From Acetobacteraceae bacterium (GTDB lineage: Bacteria > Pseudomonadota > Alphaproteobacteria > Acetobacterales > Acetobacteraceae), in NCBI GenBank assembly GCA_947475245.1, contig CANJLW010000001.1, positions 492,470 to 556,469 of the forward strand: DNA of 64,000 nucleotides. Direction: 5' to 3'. A program made the translations under genes and the position numbers. This document shows, one piece after another, positions 8,785 to 17,037 of the stretch. Position 1 is the first letter of the stretch, and every line of letters begins with the position of its first letter. A model generated the notes under the pieces. That model worked only from the letters and a program-made list of their open reading frames with translations. It did no database searches and had not been told where the DNA came from.

Positions 8785-9390
8785 ATGCATTTTTTACCGG
8801 GCGAACGGGTCGCCTTGTTCATCGACGGTGCAAACCTCTATTCCGCGTCAAGAAATCTTGGCTTCGACGTGGATTATCGCAACCTGTTGGAGTATTTCAG
8901 ACGCAAGGCGCACGTTATACGGGCGTATTACTACTCCGCCGTCCTCGAAACCGACGAATATTCGCCGCTGAAGCCCCTGACCGATTGGCTGGCCTATAAC
9001 GGCTATACTCTGGTCACCAAGCCCGCCAAGGAATTCACCGACGCCACCGGACGGCGCCGCGTCAAGGGCAATATGGATATCGAAGTCGCCGTCGATATGC
9101 TGGAACTCGCCGACAAAATCGACCACGCCGTGCTGTTCAGCGGCGATTCCGATTTTCGTCGACTGGTGGAAGCCGTGCAACGCCGCGGCGTCAGGGTATC
9201 GGTCGTTTCATCCATACGAACCAGCCCGCCGATGGTCGCGGACGAACTGCGCCGTCAGGCCGACCAGTTCCTCGAACTCGCCGAAATCTCCCCGGAGTTC
9301 ACCCGTCGACAGGGAGAGGTCCGCCCGCGGCCCATGCCGGCGCGCGGCACCCCGGCCGATCCGTTTGTCGATCCGCACGACGGCGCGTGA
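8785..9390 (+). CDS. LabA-like NYN domain protein (PIN-like ribonuclease fold)
   Basis: The 201-residue protein carries the NYN domain pattern: FIDGANLY with Asp14, NMDIEVAVDML near residue 97, and FSGDSDFRRLV near residue 118. These acidic residues form the metal site of PIN-like nucleases. The last 35 residues are a Pro/Arg-rich tail that looks disordered. Such proteins are thought to cut RNA, but activity of this subgroup is mostly untested. Its stop overlaps the GTG of the uracil-DNA glycosylase gene by four bases (GTGA), so the two are translationally coupled. A -10-like TATACT occurs at 8692-8697, but the matching -35 is weak. Confidence 0.85.
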   Translation: MHFLPGERVALFIDGANLYSASRNLGFDVDYRNLLEYFRRKAHVIRAYYYSAVLETDEYSPLKPLTDWLAYNGYTLVTKPAKEFTDATGRRRVKGNMDIEVAVDMLELADKIDHAVLFSGDSDFRRLVEAVQRRGVRVSVVSSIRTSPPMVADELRRQADQFLELAEISPEFTRRQGEVRPRPMPARGTPADPFVDPHDGA

Positions 9391-10034
9391 GTATCCCCAC
9401 CCCGGGTGCCGATTGCGCGCTCTGTCCTCGTCTGGCCGATTACCGCCTCGCCAATCGCACCGCGCACCCGGATTGGTTCAACGCCCCGGTTCCCAGCTTT
9501 GGCGACCTCGGCGCGCGCTTGCTTGTCGTGGGCCTTGCCCCCGGCGTTCGCGGTGCCAACCGCACCGGCCGACCCTTCACCGGCGATTTCGCCGGCATGC
9601 TGCTCTATCAAACCTTGACCAAGTTCGGATTGGCGGAGGGAACCTACGGTGCCGATCCCACCGATGGCCTGACCCTGCGGGACTGCCGGGTCACGAACGG
9701 CGTCCGCTGCGTTCCGCCGGGCAACCTGCCGACCCCCGCCGAAATCGGCGCATGCAACCCGTTCCTCGTCGCCGAACTGGCGGCCATGCCGAATGTGAAG
9801 GCCGTTCTGGCGCTGGGCGGGGTCGCGCACCGCGCCGTGCTGCGAGCCTGTGGACTGCGCGCCGGCCATGTCGCGTTTCAGCACGGCGCGTTGCATCGCC
9901 TGCCGAACGGTCTGATGCTGGCGGACAGCTATCACGTTTCCCGCCTCAACACGAACACCGGGCGGCTGACGCCGGCGATGTTTGAGGGCGTGGTCGATGC
10001 GCTGCGAGATGTCCTGGTTAAAGATATATATTGA
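9387..10034 (+). CDS. Uracil-DNA glycosylase, family 5 (UDGb type), Fe-S
   Basis: Removes uracil and other deaminated bases from DNA. The 215-residue protein has motif 1 as GLAPGVRGANRTGRPF (about 49-64), the family 5 form lacking the usual polar catalytic residue. The C-terminal motif is HVSRLNTNTGRL near 188-199, where HPSxxNTxxGRL is common. Four cysteines (C10, C13, C108, C123) are placed as a probable 4Fe-4S cluster. Start is GTG 9387, overlapping the NYN stop. The final codons (VKDIY) are unusually AT-rich for this genome and overlap a possible NsrR operator for the next gene. Confidence 0.9.
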   Translation: MSIPTPGADCALCPRLADYRLANRTAHPDWFNAPVPSFGDLGARLLVVGLAPGVRGANRTGRPFTGDFAGMLLYQTLTKFGLAEGTYGADPTDGLTLRDCRVTNGVRCVPPGNLPTPAEIGACNPFLVAELAAMPNVKAVLALGGVAHRAVLRACGLRAGHVAFQHGALHRLPNGLMLADSYHVSRLNTNTGRLTPAMFEGVVDALRDVLVKDIY

Positions 10035-10043
10035 ATGAACCTT
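10021..10043 (+). promoter_or_regulatory. Possible NsrR operator before the truncated hemoglobin gene
   Basis: The bases form an 11-1-11 layout, AAGATATATAT, T, GAATGAACCTT, resembling the published NsrR consensus AAGATGCYTTT and its complement; I count about 7 of 11 matches in each half. It overlaps the last codons of the glycosylase gene, where an AT-rich run is out of character, and lies 22 bases before the hemoglobin start. The regulator NsrR is the second gene of this unit. The site call is inference. Confidence 0.35.
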
Positions 10044-10048
10044 TGATC

Positions 10049-10065
10049 GGGCGCAGCCTGCGCCC
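10049..10065 (+). promoter_or_regulatory. Palindrome abutting the truncated hemoglobin start codon
   Basis: GGGCGCAG and CTGCGCCC flank a single C and end directly at the ATG (10066). No Shine-Dalgarno sequence is visible, so a folded leader or a near-leaderless transcript could affect translation. The palindrome is seen; its role is a guess. Confidence 0.3.
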
Positions 10066-10500
10066 ATGGATCACCCACGCTTTTCTGAGATCACCGACGA
10101 GACCATCGTCGTCCTGGTCGACACTTTCTACGATGCCGTCCGCGCCGACGAACGGCTTGCCCCCGTCTTCAACGGCATGATCGCGGCCGACGCATGGCCC
10201 GCGCATCTTGAACGCATGTACGCCTTCTGGTCGTCGGTCATGCTGACGTCCGGTCGCTACAAGGGTAATCCCGTCGCGGTGCACCGGCAGGTCTCGGGGA
10301 TCGATCCGTCCTTGTTTCCCCACTGGCTCGACCTGTTTGAAGCCACGGCCGATCGCCTGTTTGTGGCTGCGTTGGCCGATGAATTCGCCGTCCGCGCCGC
10401 GCGCATCGCGGAGAGTCTGCGCCTCGCGCTGTTTTTTCGACCGAGCGAGCCTTGGCCGGACGATCTGCGAAACCGCCCAAGGCCGGCCCGATGCGCCTGA
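10066..10500 (+). CDS. Group III truncated hemoglobin
   Basis: A 144-residue heme protein of the 2-on-2 globin fold. H73 in NPVAVHRQ is the probable proximal ligand, Y22 in TFYDAVR fits position B10, and MYAFWSSVML (about 51-60) is the typical group III E/F region. These proteins bind O2 and NO and are linked to nitrosative or low-oxygen conditions. The gene overlaps the following nsrR by ten bases, which supports a role in NO handling. The start has no clear ribosome site and follows a palindrome. Confidence 0.88.
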   Translation: MDHPRFSEITDETIVVLVDTFYDAVRADERLAPVFNGMIAADAWPAHLERMYAFWSSVMLTSGRYKGNPVAVHRQVSGIDPSLFPHWLDLFEATADRLFVAALADEFAVRAARIAESLRLALFFRPSEPWPDDLRNRPRPARCA

Positions 10501-10946
10501 CAGGCTTTACCGACTTCGCGCTTCGAACGTTGATCTATCTGGCGGTGCGCCCGGACCGCTTATGCACGATCGCCGATGTAGCCGGAGATTTTGGCATCTC
10601 CGACAGTCATCTGACCAAGGTCGTGCATCACCTGGCCCGAACCGGGGAGATCGAGACGGTGCGCGGGCACGGCGGCGGCATGCGTCTCGCTCGCGCCGCG
10701 CAGTCCATCAATGTCGGATCCGTTGTCCGTCAGGCGGAACCCGACATGGAACTCGCGGCGTGCTTCGACCAGGGGAAAACCTGCGCCATTGCTCCCGCCT
10801 GCGTATTGCGAGGGGCTTTGGCGGAGGCTTTATGCGCCTTTCTGGCGGTGTTGGACCGCTATAGCCTGGCCGATCTGGTCGCCGACCGAAGCGGCCTCGA
10901 AACCCTGCTGGGCATCGATCAGCCCAGGGCCGAAGCGATCGCCTGA
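10491..10946 (+). CDS. nsrR: Rrf2-family nitric oxide-sensing repressor NsrR
   Basis: The 151-residue protein has an Rrf2 winged helix-turn-helix at the N-terminus (MRLTGFTDFALRTLIYLA, then GISDSHLTKVVHHLAR) and three cysteines, C91, C98 and C104, in CFDQGKTCAIAPAC. This fits the NsrR cluster-binding pattern and not that of IscR. NsrR holds a 4Fe-4S cluster destroyed by NO, releasing its targets. I chose ATG 10491, where the conserved N-terminus begins. The preceding hemoglobin gene is the likely target and the pair may be self-regulated. Its last 28 bases overlap antisense with the glutathione peroxidase gene. Confidence 0.88.
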   Translation: MRLTGFTDFALRTLIYLAVRPDRLCTIADVAGDFGISDSHLTKVVHHLARTGEIETVRGHGGGMRLARAAQSINVGSVVRQAEPDMELAACFDQGKTCAIAPACVLRGALAEALCAFLAVLDRYSLADLVADRSGLETLLGIDQPRAEAIA

Positions 10947-11458
10947 GTCAGCGTCGGCCCCTCCGGCTCTTCGCCGGACCCGTACGTGCCGACAATACGA
11001 CCGTCCCGGCCGATCAGAACCTTGTTGAAGTTCCACGACGGTTCCCACCCGGTTTGTTGCTTGACCCAGGCATAGAACGGTTCCGCCTTTCCGCCGCGGA
11101 CGGACACGATGCCTGTCAACGGGAACTCAATCCCAAAGCGCGTCTCGCAGAACGCCTTGATCGTCCCGTTATCCGCCGACTCCTGATTGAAGTCCCCGCT
11201 CGGCGCCCCAATGACCGTCAGGCCGGCGCCCGATCGCGCGGTGTGCAGTTTCTCCAACGCTTCGTACTGGTAGGTGTAGCCGCAGAAGCTGGCAGTATTC
11301 ACGATCAGCAGCGCGCGGCCCTTGAACGCGGACAGTTCGATCCTGCCGCCCTCGATGGACGGGAAGCTGAAATCCCAGACAGTCTTTGTGTCGGCGGCCG
11401 CCATGGTCAATCCTCCGGCAAGGGCTGCGAGAACGGTTCGGCGGGTCGGATCAGCCAT
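10919..11458 (-). CDS. Glutathione peroxidase-family thiol peroxidase (Cys type)
   Basis: This 179-residue protein reduces peroxides. The peroxidatic Cys is C59 in NTASFCGYTYQYEAL, in place of selenocysteine. The catalytic Trp lies in EPSWNFNKVLIG near residue 140. The usual Gln segment (PCNQF) reads PSGDF, an Asp variant seen in some bacterial homologues. A short hydrophobic start with twin Arg (PTRRTVLAALAGG) suggests export to the periplasm. I chose ATG 11458, which overlaps the sulfite-oxidase-like gene by eight bases and implies co-translation. Electron donor is probably thioredoxin-like. Confidence 0.87.
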   Translation of the reverse strand: MADPTRRTVLAALAGGLTMAAADTKTVWDFSFPSIEGGRIELSAFKGRALLIVNTASFCGYTYQYEALEKLHTARSGAGLTVIGAPSGDFNQESADNGTIKAFCETRFGIEFPLTGIVSVRGGKAEPFYAWVKQQTGWEPSWNFNKVLIGRDGRIVGTYGSGEEPEGPTLTQAIASALG

Positions 11459-12116
11459 AGCGCTCTTCCAGCCACGGATCGCCGTTGTTGTGATAGCCGC
11501 GCACTTCCCAAAAGCCGGGATGGTCGCTGATGGTGAAGTTGATGCGGCGGATCCACTTGGCCGATTTCCAGAGGTACAGTTTCGGCACCAGCATGCGCAC
11601 CGGCCCGCCATGGGCGCGGGAAATCGGCTTGCCTTCCCATTCGTGCACCAGGAACACATCGGGCTGATCGAACTGATCCAGCCGGATGTTCGTTGTGTAG
11701 CCGTCATGGGCATGAAAGATCACGAAATTCGCGTCTGGCTTCGGCTGCACGATGGCCAACAGATCGCGCGCCGACACGCCTTTCCAATGATTGTCGTAGC
11801 GCGACCACTGCGTGACGCAGTGCATGTCGGAGACGCTTTCGGTCTGCGGCAGCGCCATGAATTCGGTCAGATTGAGACTGAGCTTGTTTTCCACGACGCC
11901 ATCGACGTCGAGGCGGAATTTCTCGGGGGTGACATTGGGCTCAACGCCCAGGTCCAGGATCGGCCAGTCCTTCACCAGGCGCTGTCCGGGCGGAAGACGT
12001 TCCCAGGCCGGGTCGGCGGTTGCCCCGGTCAGAAGACGACCGTCACGCGCCCATTCCTGCTTCTTTTCGATCAGCTTGTCACGGATCGCGCCCGTCGAGT
12101 CGATATCGTCGGTCAT
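11451..12116 (-). CDS. Sulfite oxidase-like molybdopterin oxidoreductase
   Basis: A 221-residue sulfite-oxidase-fold protein. The Mo-ligand Cys is C100 in SVSDMHCVTQWSRYDNHW, and HAHDGYTTNIRL and AHGGPVRMLVPKLYLWKSAKW are conserved pterin-binding parts of the YuiH/YedY-like subgroup. It lacks both a signal peptide and the C-terminal dimer domain of true sulfite oxidases, so it is probably cytoplasmic and its substrate is unknown. It overlaps the peroxidase gene by eight bases, suggesting a shared role in redox or sulfoxide/peroxide handling. It is not close to the SorA protein also in this window. Confidence 0.86.
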   Translation of the reverse strand: MTDDIDSTGAIRDKLIEKKQEWARDGRLLTGATADPAWERLPPGQRLVKDWPILDLGVEPNVTPEKFRLDVDGVVENKLSLNLTEFMALPQTESVSDMHCVTQWSRYDNHWKGVSARDLLAIVQPKPDANFVIFHAHDGYTTNIRLDQFDQPDVFLVHEWEGKPISRAHGGPVRMLVPKLYLWKSAKWIRRINFTISDHPGFWEVRGYHNNGDPWLEERYG

Positions 12117-12182
12117 GACCTCTGTTCTCCGTCTCCAAGGGAAATCGGGACGATCCCGATCCCGGACCAGGTGCGCTCCATT

Positions 12183-12668
12183 TTAACCGCGGGCGCGCAT
12201 CAGGCGAGCCTTGTCGCGCGCCCAGTCCCGATCGGCGATCGCGTGGCGCTTATCCTGCTTCTGCCGCCCCAGCCCCACCCCCAGCACCACCTTGGCCCTG
12301 CCCTGGTCGTTGAAGTGGATTTCCAGCGGTACCAGGGAAACGCCCTGGCGTTGCACCTGGCCCAGCAGTTGGGCGATTTGCTTGTGTTTCAAAAGGAGTT
12401 TGCGCGGCGCGCGGGGTTCGAAGCGCGATAGCACGCCGCCCTGGTATTCCGGGATGTAGGAGTTGAACAACCACATCTCTCCGTCGCGTTCGCCGGCCCA
12501 GGCTTCCGTCAGTGTCGCTCGGCCCAGGCGGAGCGATTTTACCTCCGGCCCTTTCAGCACAATACCGGCTTCGACCGTCTCCTTGATCGAATAATCGAAG
12601 CGCGCTTTACGATTTTGCGCCGCGATCCCGTGCGAAATCATGCCTTTTTTGTTTTTCGCTTCGGCCAT
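12183..12668 (-). CDS. smpB: SsrA (tmRNA)-binding protein
   Basis: SmpB carries tmRNA to stalled ribosomes. The 161-residue protein contains the family core NRKARFDYSIKETVEAGIVL, GPEVKSLRLGR and FNSYIPEY, and the basic C-terminal tail DKRHAIADRDWARDKARLM, which enters the mRNA channel. Length is normal. It lies downstream of dapA on the same strand, separated by a terminator, an arrangement common in alphaproteobacteria. No tmRNA gene is in this window. Confidence 0.96.
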   Translation of the reverse strand: MAEAKNKKGMISHGIAAQNRKARFDYSIKETVEAGIVLKGPEVKSLRLGRATLTEAWAGERDGEMWLFNSYIPEYQGGVLSRFEPRAPRKLLLKHKQIAQLLGQVQRQGVSLVPLEIHFNDQGRAKVVLGVGLGRQKQDKRHAIADRDWARDKARLMRARG

Positions 12669-12700
12669 GGCGCGTCGATCGAAATCCTCTGAAAACGGAA

Positions 12701-12725
12701 ACGGGGGCGGAAGTTCCGCCCCCGT
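12701..12725 (-). terminator. Rho-independent terminator after dapA
   Basis: ACGGGGGCGGAA (12701-12712) and TTCCGCCCCCGT (12714-12725) form a very stable perfect stem around one base; the innermost pairs would open to make a loop. In the minus direction it is followed by the T-rich run TTCCGTTTTC. It lies 28 bases after the dapA stop and before smpB. Confidence 0.8.
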
Positions 12726-12753
12726 GACCGCATTATGTGGCGTGCCGAAGCGG

Positions 12754-13632
12754 TTAGTTCAACAATCCGACTTCGGTCATCACGGCGCGCACGCGATCGC
12801 GCGTCGGTCCCATCAGCGGGGCGAGCGGCAGGCGGCAGTATTCCGAGGTCTTACCCAGCAGCGAGGCAGCGAACTTCACCGGGCCGGGGCTGGTTTCGGA
12901 GAACAACGCGTCGTGCAGCGGCACAAGCCGGTTTTGAATGGCCATGGCACCGGCCAGATCGCCGTTCATGAACGCGGTCTGCATGTCGCTGCACAGGCGC
13001 GGCGCGACGTTGGCCGTCACGCTGATGCAGCCGACGCCGCCGGCGGCGTTAAAGCTCAGCGCCGTGTGATCTTCGCCCGACAACTGGCAGAAATCGTCGC
13101 CGCAGGCGCGGCGAGTGTGCAGCGGACGCACCAGGTTGGCGGTCGCGTCCTTCACCCCGACGATGTTCTTGTGCTTCGCCAAGCGAGCCATCGTTTCCAC
13201 CGACATGTCCACGACGCTGCGCGGGGGGATGTTGTAGATGATGATCGGCAGATCGACGGCGTTCGCGATCGCCATATAGTGCAGATACATGCCTTCTTGC
13301 GTCGGCTTGTTGTAATAGGGCGTGACGATCAACGCGGCATCGGCACCGGCCTGCTTCGCGTGGCGGGTCAGCTCGATCGCCTCGGCCGTGCTGTTGGAGC
13401 CTGCGCCCGCGATGACGGGGACGCGGCCGTTGGAAACCTCGACCGCGATTTCCACCACGCGCCGATGTTCGTCGTGCGACAAGGTTGGGCTTTCCCCGGT
13501 GGTGCCGACCGGCACGATTCCATGGGTCCCTTCCTTGATCTGCCATTCGACGAAGTCGGCATAGGCTTTCTCATCGACCGACCCATCTTCCCGCATGGGG
13601 GTGATCAGAGCAACGAGCGATCCCTTGAACAT
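12754..13632 (-). CDS. dapA: 4-hydroxy-tetrahydrodipicolinate synthase
   Basis: DapA condenses pyruvate with aspartate semialdehyde in lysine and diaminopimelate synthesis. The 292-residue TIM-barrel shows GTTGESPTL near residue 43, Y134 in IIYNIPPRS and the Schiff-base lysine K161 in VGVKDAT. I chose ATG 13632 because it has the ribosome site GGAGAGG and matches the usual family start ([13 protein letters not shown]); an in-frame start 24 codons upstream has no such support. It is divergent from the lytic transglycosylase gene, and both serve the cell wall. Confidence 0.95.
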   Translation of the reverse strand: MFKGSLVALITPMREDGSVDEKAYADFVEWQIKEGTHGIVPVGTTGESPTLSHDEHRRVVEIAVEVSNGRVPVIAGAGSNSTAEAIELTRHAKQAGADAALIVTPYYNKPTQEGMYLHYMAIANAVDLPIIIYNIPPRSVVDMSVETMARLAKHKNIVGVKDATANLVRPLHTRRACGDDFCQLSGEDHTALSFNAAGGVGCISVTANVAPRLCSDMQTAFMNGDLAGAMAIQNRLVPLHDALFSETSPGPVKFAASLLGKTSEYCRLPLAPLMGPTRDRVRAVMTEVGLLN

Positions 13633-13729
13633 GGCCCTCTCCTGAGCAATTTGCGCCTTTTGGCGGAAGCGCCACAAGCTAGGCGCGCGATTGATGCGCC
13701 GCAAGGCTCTCTTGCGCTAGAAAGCTCCC

Positions 13730-15688
13730 ATGCACGTCGCGACTCGCCTGACCACGGTCTGTGCCGTACTCTTTTCGGTTGCCTGTCCCGCTTTCGGCCA
13801 GGACCCAAAGGTGCAGGACAATCATGCGAACCCGATGGCGGCGATCCGCGCCGATCGGTGGGAGGAAGCGCAAACGATTGCCGCCGTCGCCCCCGATCCG
13901 CTGGCCGAAACGCTGGTGCGATTTTACCGCATGATGGCCCCCGGTGCCGCGACCGCGCAGGAAATCGCCGCGTTCATGCGCGATCACCCGGATTGGCCAT
14001 CGCAGAACATCCTGGAACGACGGCGCCAGGAGGCCATCGCGCAGGAGCCGGACGATCGTAACGTCCTGGACCAGTGCACTCTGGCGCGCCCGTCGCAGGG
14101 CATGGCGCTGCTGCGCTGTGCGGAGGCGTTGGCGAATGCGGGACGCACCGCCGACGCGACCGCCGCGGCGCGCGACGCCTGGATCGGCGCGCTGTCGGAC
14201 TCCAATCAGGAGATCGGATTCTTACGCCGATGGAGCGGCATACCCACCGCGCAAGACCAATGGACGCGCTTTAACCGCCTGATCTGGCACGACCAGCCCG
14301 CCGCCGCGCGTCAGGTCGCGCGCCTGGAAACCGAACAGCGGAAATTGGCTGAAGCACGACTGGCGCTTCGCCGCGACGATCCGAATGCGCTTGCGCTCGT
14401 CGACGCCCTGTCCGCCGGCGACCGCGCCGAATCGGGTCTGATCCACGATCGGCTGCGCTATCTGCGCCGCACCGATCGTTCGGCCGAGGCGGCGGAGCTT
14501 TGGCGCGAGGCCGGGAATGCCGCGCAGCGCGCCGAACCGGACCATCTGGCGGAGTTTTGGTCCGAACGCCATCTGATCGCGCGGAAACTGCTGAAAGAGC
14601 GCGATGACGCGAATGCCTATGCGATCGTCGCCGGCCATGGGCAGGTGTCCACCGAAGCGGTGACGGAAGCGGAGTTTCTCGCGGGCTTCATCGCGCTGCG
14701 CCGTCTGAACGATCCTGCTTTGGCGCGACGCCATTTCCAGGCACTCGCCGATGCGTCCAAGGCCGCGATCACGCAGGGGCGCGCGCATTACTGGATCGGG
14801 CGAAGCGAGCAGGTGGCCGGTGGCGACCCGACGGCAAGCTGGCGCAGGGCCGCCGCCTGGCCGACAACGTTTTACGGCCAGCTCGCCGCGCTTGCCCTGG
14901 GCGAGGACGTTGGAAAACTCGCCGAACGCATCAGGGGTTTGAAAGACCCGGCCTGGACGCAGGACGCGGCCCGAGGCTTTGCGAGCCACGAGGTCGTGCG
15001 CGCCGCCGAACTCCTCGCATCCTGGGGAGAGCCGAAGCGCGCTCGCTCGTTCCTGCTGCGCATGGACGAACTGGCGCAGTCGCCGGCGGTCAGGACGATG
15101 ACCGCCGAACTCGCCTTGAAGCTGGGCGTGCCGGATACCGCCGTTTTCGTCGCCCGCCGTGTCGGGCGCGACGGCGGCATGCTGCCGCGCACCGGATGGC
15201 CCATGGCGTTTGAGCCTCCCGGTCCGCTGGACCCGGCGGTCGCGCTGGGAATCATGCGGCAGGAAAGCAGCTTCGATACCGCCGCGATCAGCTCCTCGGG
15301 GGCGCGCGGATTGATGCAACTGATGCCCTTCACCGCGCAATCCGTCGCCAAGCGGTTGGGTATTCCGACCTCGCTCGCGACGTTAACCGGCGATCCCGCG
15401 CATAACATGCGGCTGGGAACGCGATACCTGACCGAGGTCCTGGACAAGTTCGGCGGCGCGCTGCCGCTTGCGGCGGCCGGCTACAACGCGGGTCCCCATC
15501 GGGTCGATCAATGGCTGCGCGACTATGGCGATCCGCGAACCGGACAGATCGCCATGCTGGATTGGTTGGAACAGATACCGTTCCATGAAACGCGCAACTA
15601 TGTGCAGCGGGTACTGGAAAACGTCGTCATCTACCGTGCGTTGCGAGGCGATCCGACGCCGACGATGATGGCCCAATGGGCGCGCTGA
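13730..15688 (+). CDS. slt: Soluble lytic murein transglycosylase
   Basis: This 652-residue periplasmic enzyme cleaves peptidoglycan between MurNAc and GlcNAc, forming anhydro-MurNAc. It has a signal peptide (SVACPAFG, cleavage near residue 24), a long superhelical alpha-repeat region (about 40-480) and a C-terminal SLT catalytic domain. The catalytic Glu is E512 in GIMRQESSFD, followed by SGARGLMQLMP and AAGYNAGPHRVDQWL. Size and layout match the Slt70 class. It overlaps the next gene by 13 bases. Confidence 0.93.
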   Translation: MHVATRLTTVCAVLFSVACPAFGQDPKVQDNHANPMAAIRADRWEEAQTIAAVAPDPLAETLVRFYRMMAPGAATAQEIAAFMRDHPDWPSQNILERRRQEAIAQEPDDRNVLDQCTLARPSQGMALLRCAEALANAGRTADATAAARDAWIGALSDSNQEIGFLRRWSGIPTAQDQWTRFNRLIWHDQPAAARQVARLETEQRKLAEARLALRRDDPNALALVDALSAGDRAESGLIHDRLRYLRRTDRSAEAAELWREAGNAAQRAEPDHLAEFWSERHLIARKLLKERDDANAYAIVAGHGQVSTEAVTEAEFLAGFIALRRLNDPALARRHFQALADASKAAITQGRAHYWIGRSEQVAGGDPTASWRRAAAWPTTFYGQLAALALGEDVGKLAERIRGLKDPAWTQDAARGFASHEVVRAAELLASWGEPKRARSFLLRMDELAQSPAVRTMTAELALKLGVPDTAVFVARRVGRDGGMLPRTGWPMAFEPPGPLDPAVALGIMRQESSFDTAAISSSGARGLMQLMPFTAQSVAKRLGIPTSLATLTGDPAHNMRLGTRYLTEVLDKFGGALPLAAAGYNAGPHRVDQWLRDYGDPRTGQIAMLDWLEQIPFHETRNYVQRVLENVVIYRALRGDPTPTMMAQWAR

Positions 15689-16515
15689 CTCGGCACATCT
15701 CGGCGTGGGACGGATTGCCGCTGCTGGTGCGCGAATGGGACAGCGGCGGGCGGTTGACCCCGGTTCTGTGCCTTCCGGGCTTGGTCCGAACCGGAGAGGA
15801 TTTCGGCGAGCTGGCGAGCGCGCTCTGCACTGAACGACGGGTCGTCTCCTTGGATTACATGGGGCGCGGCGGATCGGGACGCAGCCGAGACGTCGATCGC
15901 TACGCCGCCGAAGACTGCGTCAACGATATCCTGGATGTCTGCGCCGCCCTGCATCTGCACCAGGCGATTGTCGTCGGTACCAGCTTCGGCGGCCTGCTGG
16001 CGATGGGTATCGCGACGGCCCGTCCGACCTTGCTGCGCGCCGTCGTGCTGAACGATATCGGGCCGGATATCGGCCCGGACGGCGCGACGTTCGTGCGCGC
16101 CTTCGTCGCCGCCGATCCCGCGTTCGCGTCGCTGACCGACGCCGCCGCGTGGCTGCGGACCCATCTGCCGCCACTGTCCCTGACGACGGACGCGCAATGG
16201 CTGCGGATGGCCGAATTGACCTACGCGCAAGGCCAGGACGGCCGGTTTCATCCGACCTGGGATACGCGCATCGCCAGGCTTCTCGATCGTCCCACGCCCG
16301 ATTTGTGGCCATTATTCGGTGCCTTGGCCCATGTCCCGCTGCTTCTGGTGCATGGCCAGGTGAGTACCGTATTGCTGCCCGAAACAGTCAGGCGCATGCA
16401 GACTCTGCGTCCCGATATGACCGTCGTATCGCTGCCGGGTATCGGGCACGCGCCGACGCTGAGCGAACCGTCGGTGATGGAGAAGATCGTGGCATTGCTG
16501 AAGGCTGTGGGATGA
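15676..16515 (+). CDS. Alpha/beta-fold hydrolase
   Basis: The 279-residue protein has the serine-hydrolase nucleophile elbow VVGTSFGGLLAMG (Ser in GTSFG, near residue 103), an oxyanion region (CLPGLVRTGEDF near 30) and the catalytic His in LPGIGHAPTLSEP near residue 257. It overlaps slt by 13 bases and pgpA by 4 bases (ATGA), so it sits inside a cotranscribed block. The substrate cannot be inferred; esterase, lactonase or C-C hydrolase are all possible. Confidence 0.85.
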   Translation: MGALTRHISAWDGLPLLVREWDSGGRLTPVLCLPGLVRTGEDFGELASALCTERRVVSLDYMGRGGSGRSRDVDRYAAEDCVNDILDVCAALHLHQAIVVGTSFGGLLAMGIATARPTLLRAVVLNDIGPDIGPDGATFVRAFVAADPAFASLTDAAAWLRTHLPPLSLTTDAQWLRMAELTYAQGQDGRFHPTWDTRIARLLDRPTPDLWPLFGALAHVPLLLVHGQVSTVLLPETVRRMQTLRPDMTVVSLPGIGHAPTLSEPSVMEKIVALLKAVG

Positions 16516-16964
16516 ATGTTGCACGCTTCGTCGCCTCCGGCGGCGGGATAGGCTATGCGCCGGTCGCGCCGGGAACCGTCGCCTCGGCGGCGGCGCTGCC
16601 GGTTGGGATGGCTCTTTACTGGCTTTCACCCTGGCTTTTGCTGGGGGTCGCCCTGCTGACCATCGTCGGGGGAGTCTGGGCTATCCAGGCGGCGGGCATC
16701 GACGACGATCCGGGCTGGGTCGTCATCGACGAATATGCCGGGCAATGGATTGCGCTCCTCGGCCTGGGCGCGCTGTCGATTGCGGGCGTCGCCGCGGCTT
16801 TCCTGCTGTTTCGTCTGTTCGACGTGACGAAGCTCGGCCCGGTCGGCTGGGCCGATCGCCGTCACGATGCGATCGGCGTTATGGCGGACGATGTCATTGC
16901 CGGAGTGCTGGCGGCGCTGTTGCTGCTGGCCGCGCGATGGACGCCGCTTGCGCCGTGGCTTTAG
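16512..16964 (+). CDS. pgpA: Phosphatidylglycerophosphatase A
   Basis: PgpA dephosphorylates phosphatidylglycerophosphate in the inner membrane. The 150-residue protein has the family N-terminus GGIGYAPVAPGTVASA, the acidic motif DDPGWVVIDEYAGQW near residue 65, the FRLFDVTKLGPVGWAD loop and a final DDVIAGVLAA segment, with several membrane helices. ATG 16512 overlaps the upstream hydrolase stop. The frame extends further upstream inside that gene, but the conserved start supports 16512. Confidence 0.92.
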   Translation: MNVARFVASGGGIGYAPVAPGTVASAAALPVGMALYWLSPWLLLGVALLTIVGGVWAIQAAGIDDDPGWVVIDEYAGQWIALLGLGALSIAGVAAAFLLFRLFDVTKLGPVGWADRRHDAIGVMADDVIAGVLAALLLLAARWTPLAPWL

Positions 16965-17037
16965 CCGACCCGTCTATTTCGACGAAATTCTCCGATCGGG
17001 ACGTGACAGTCGCGGCGCGCCCGGCTTGAATAGCGCG

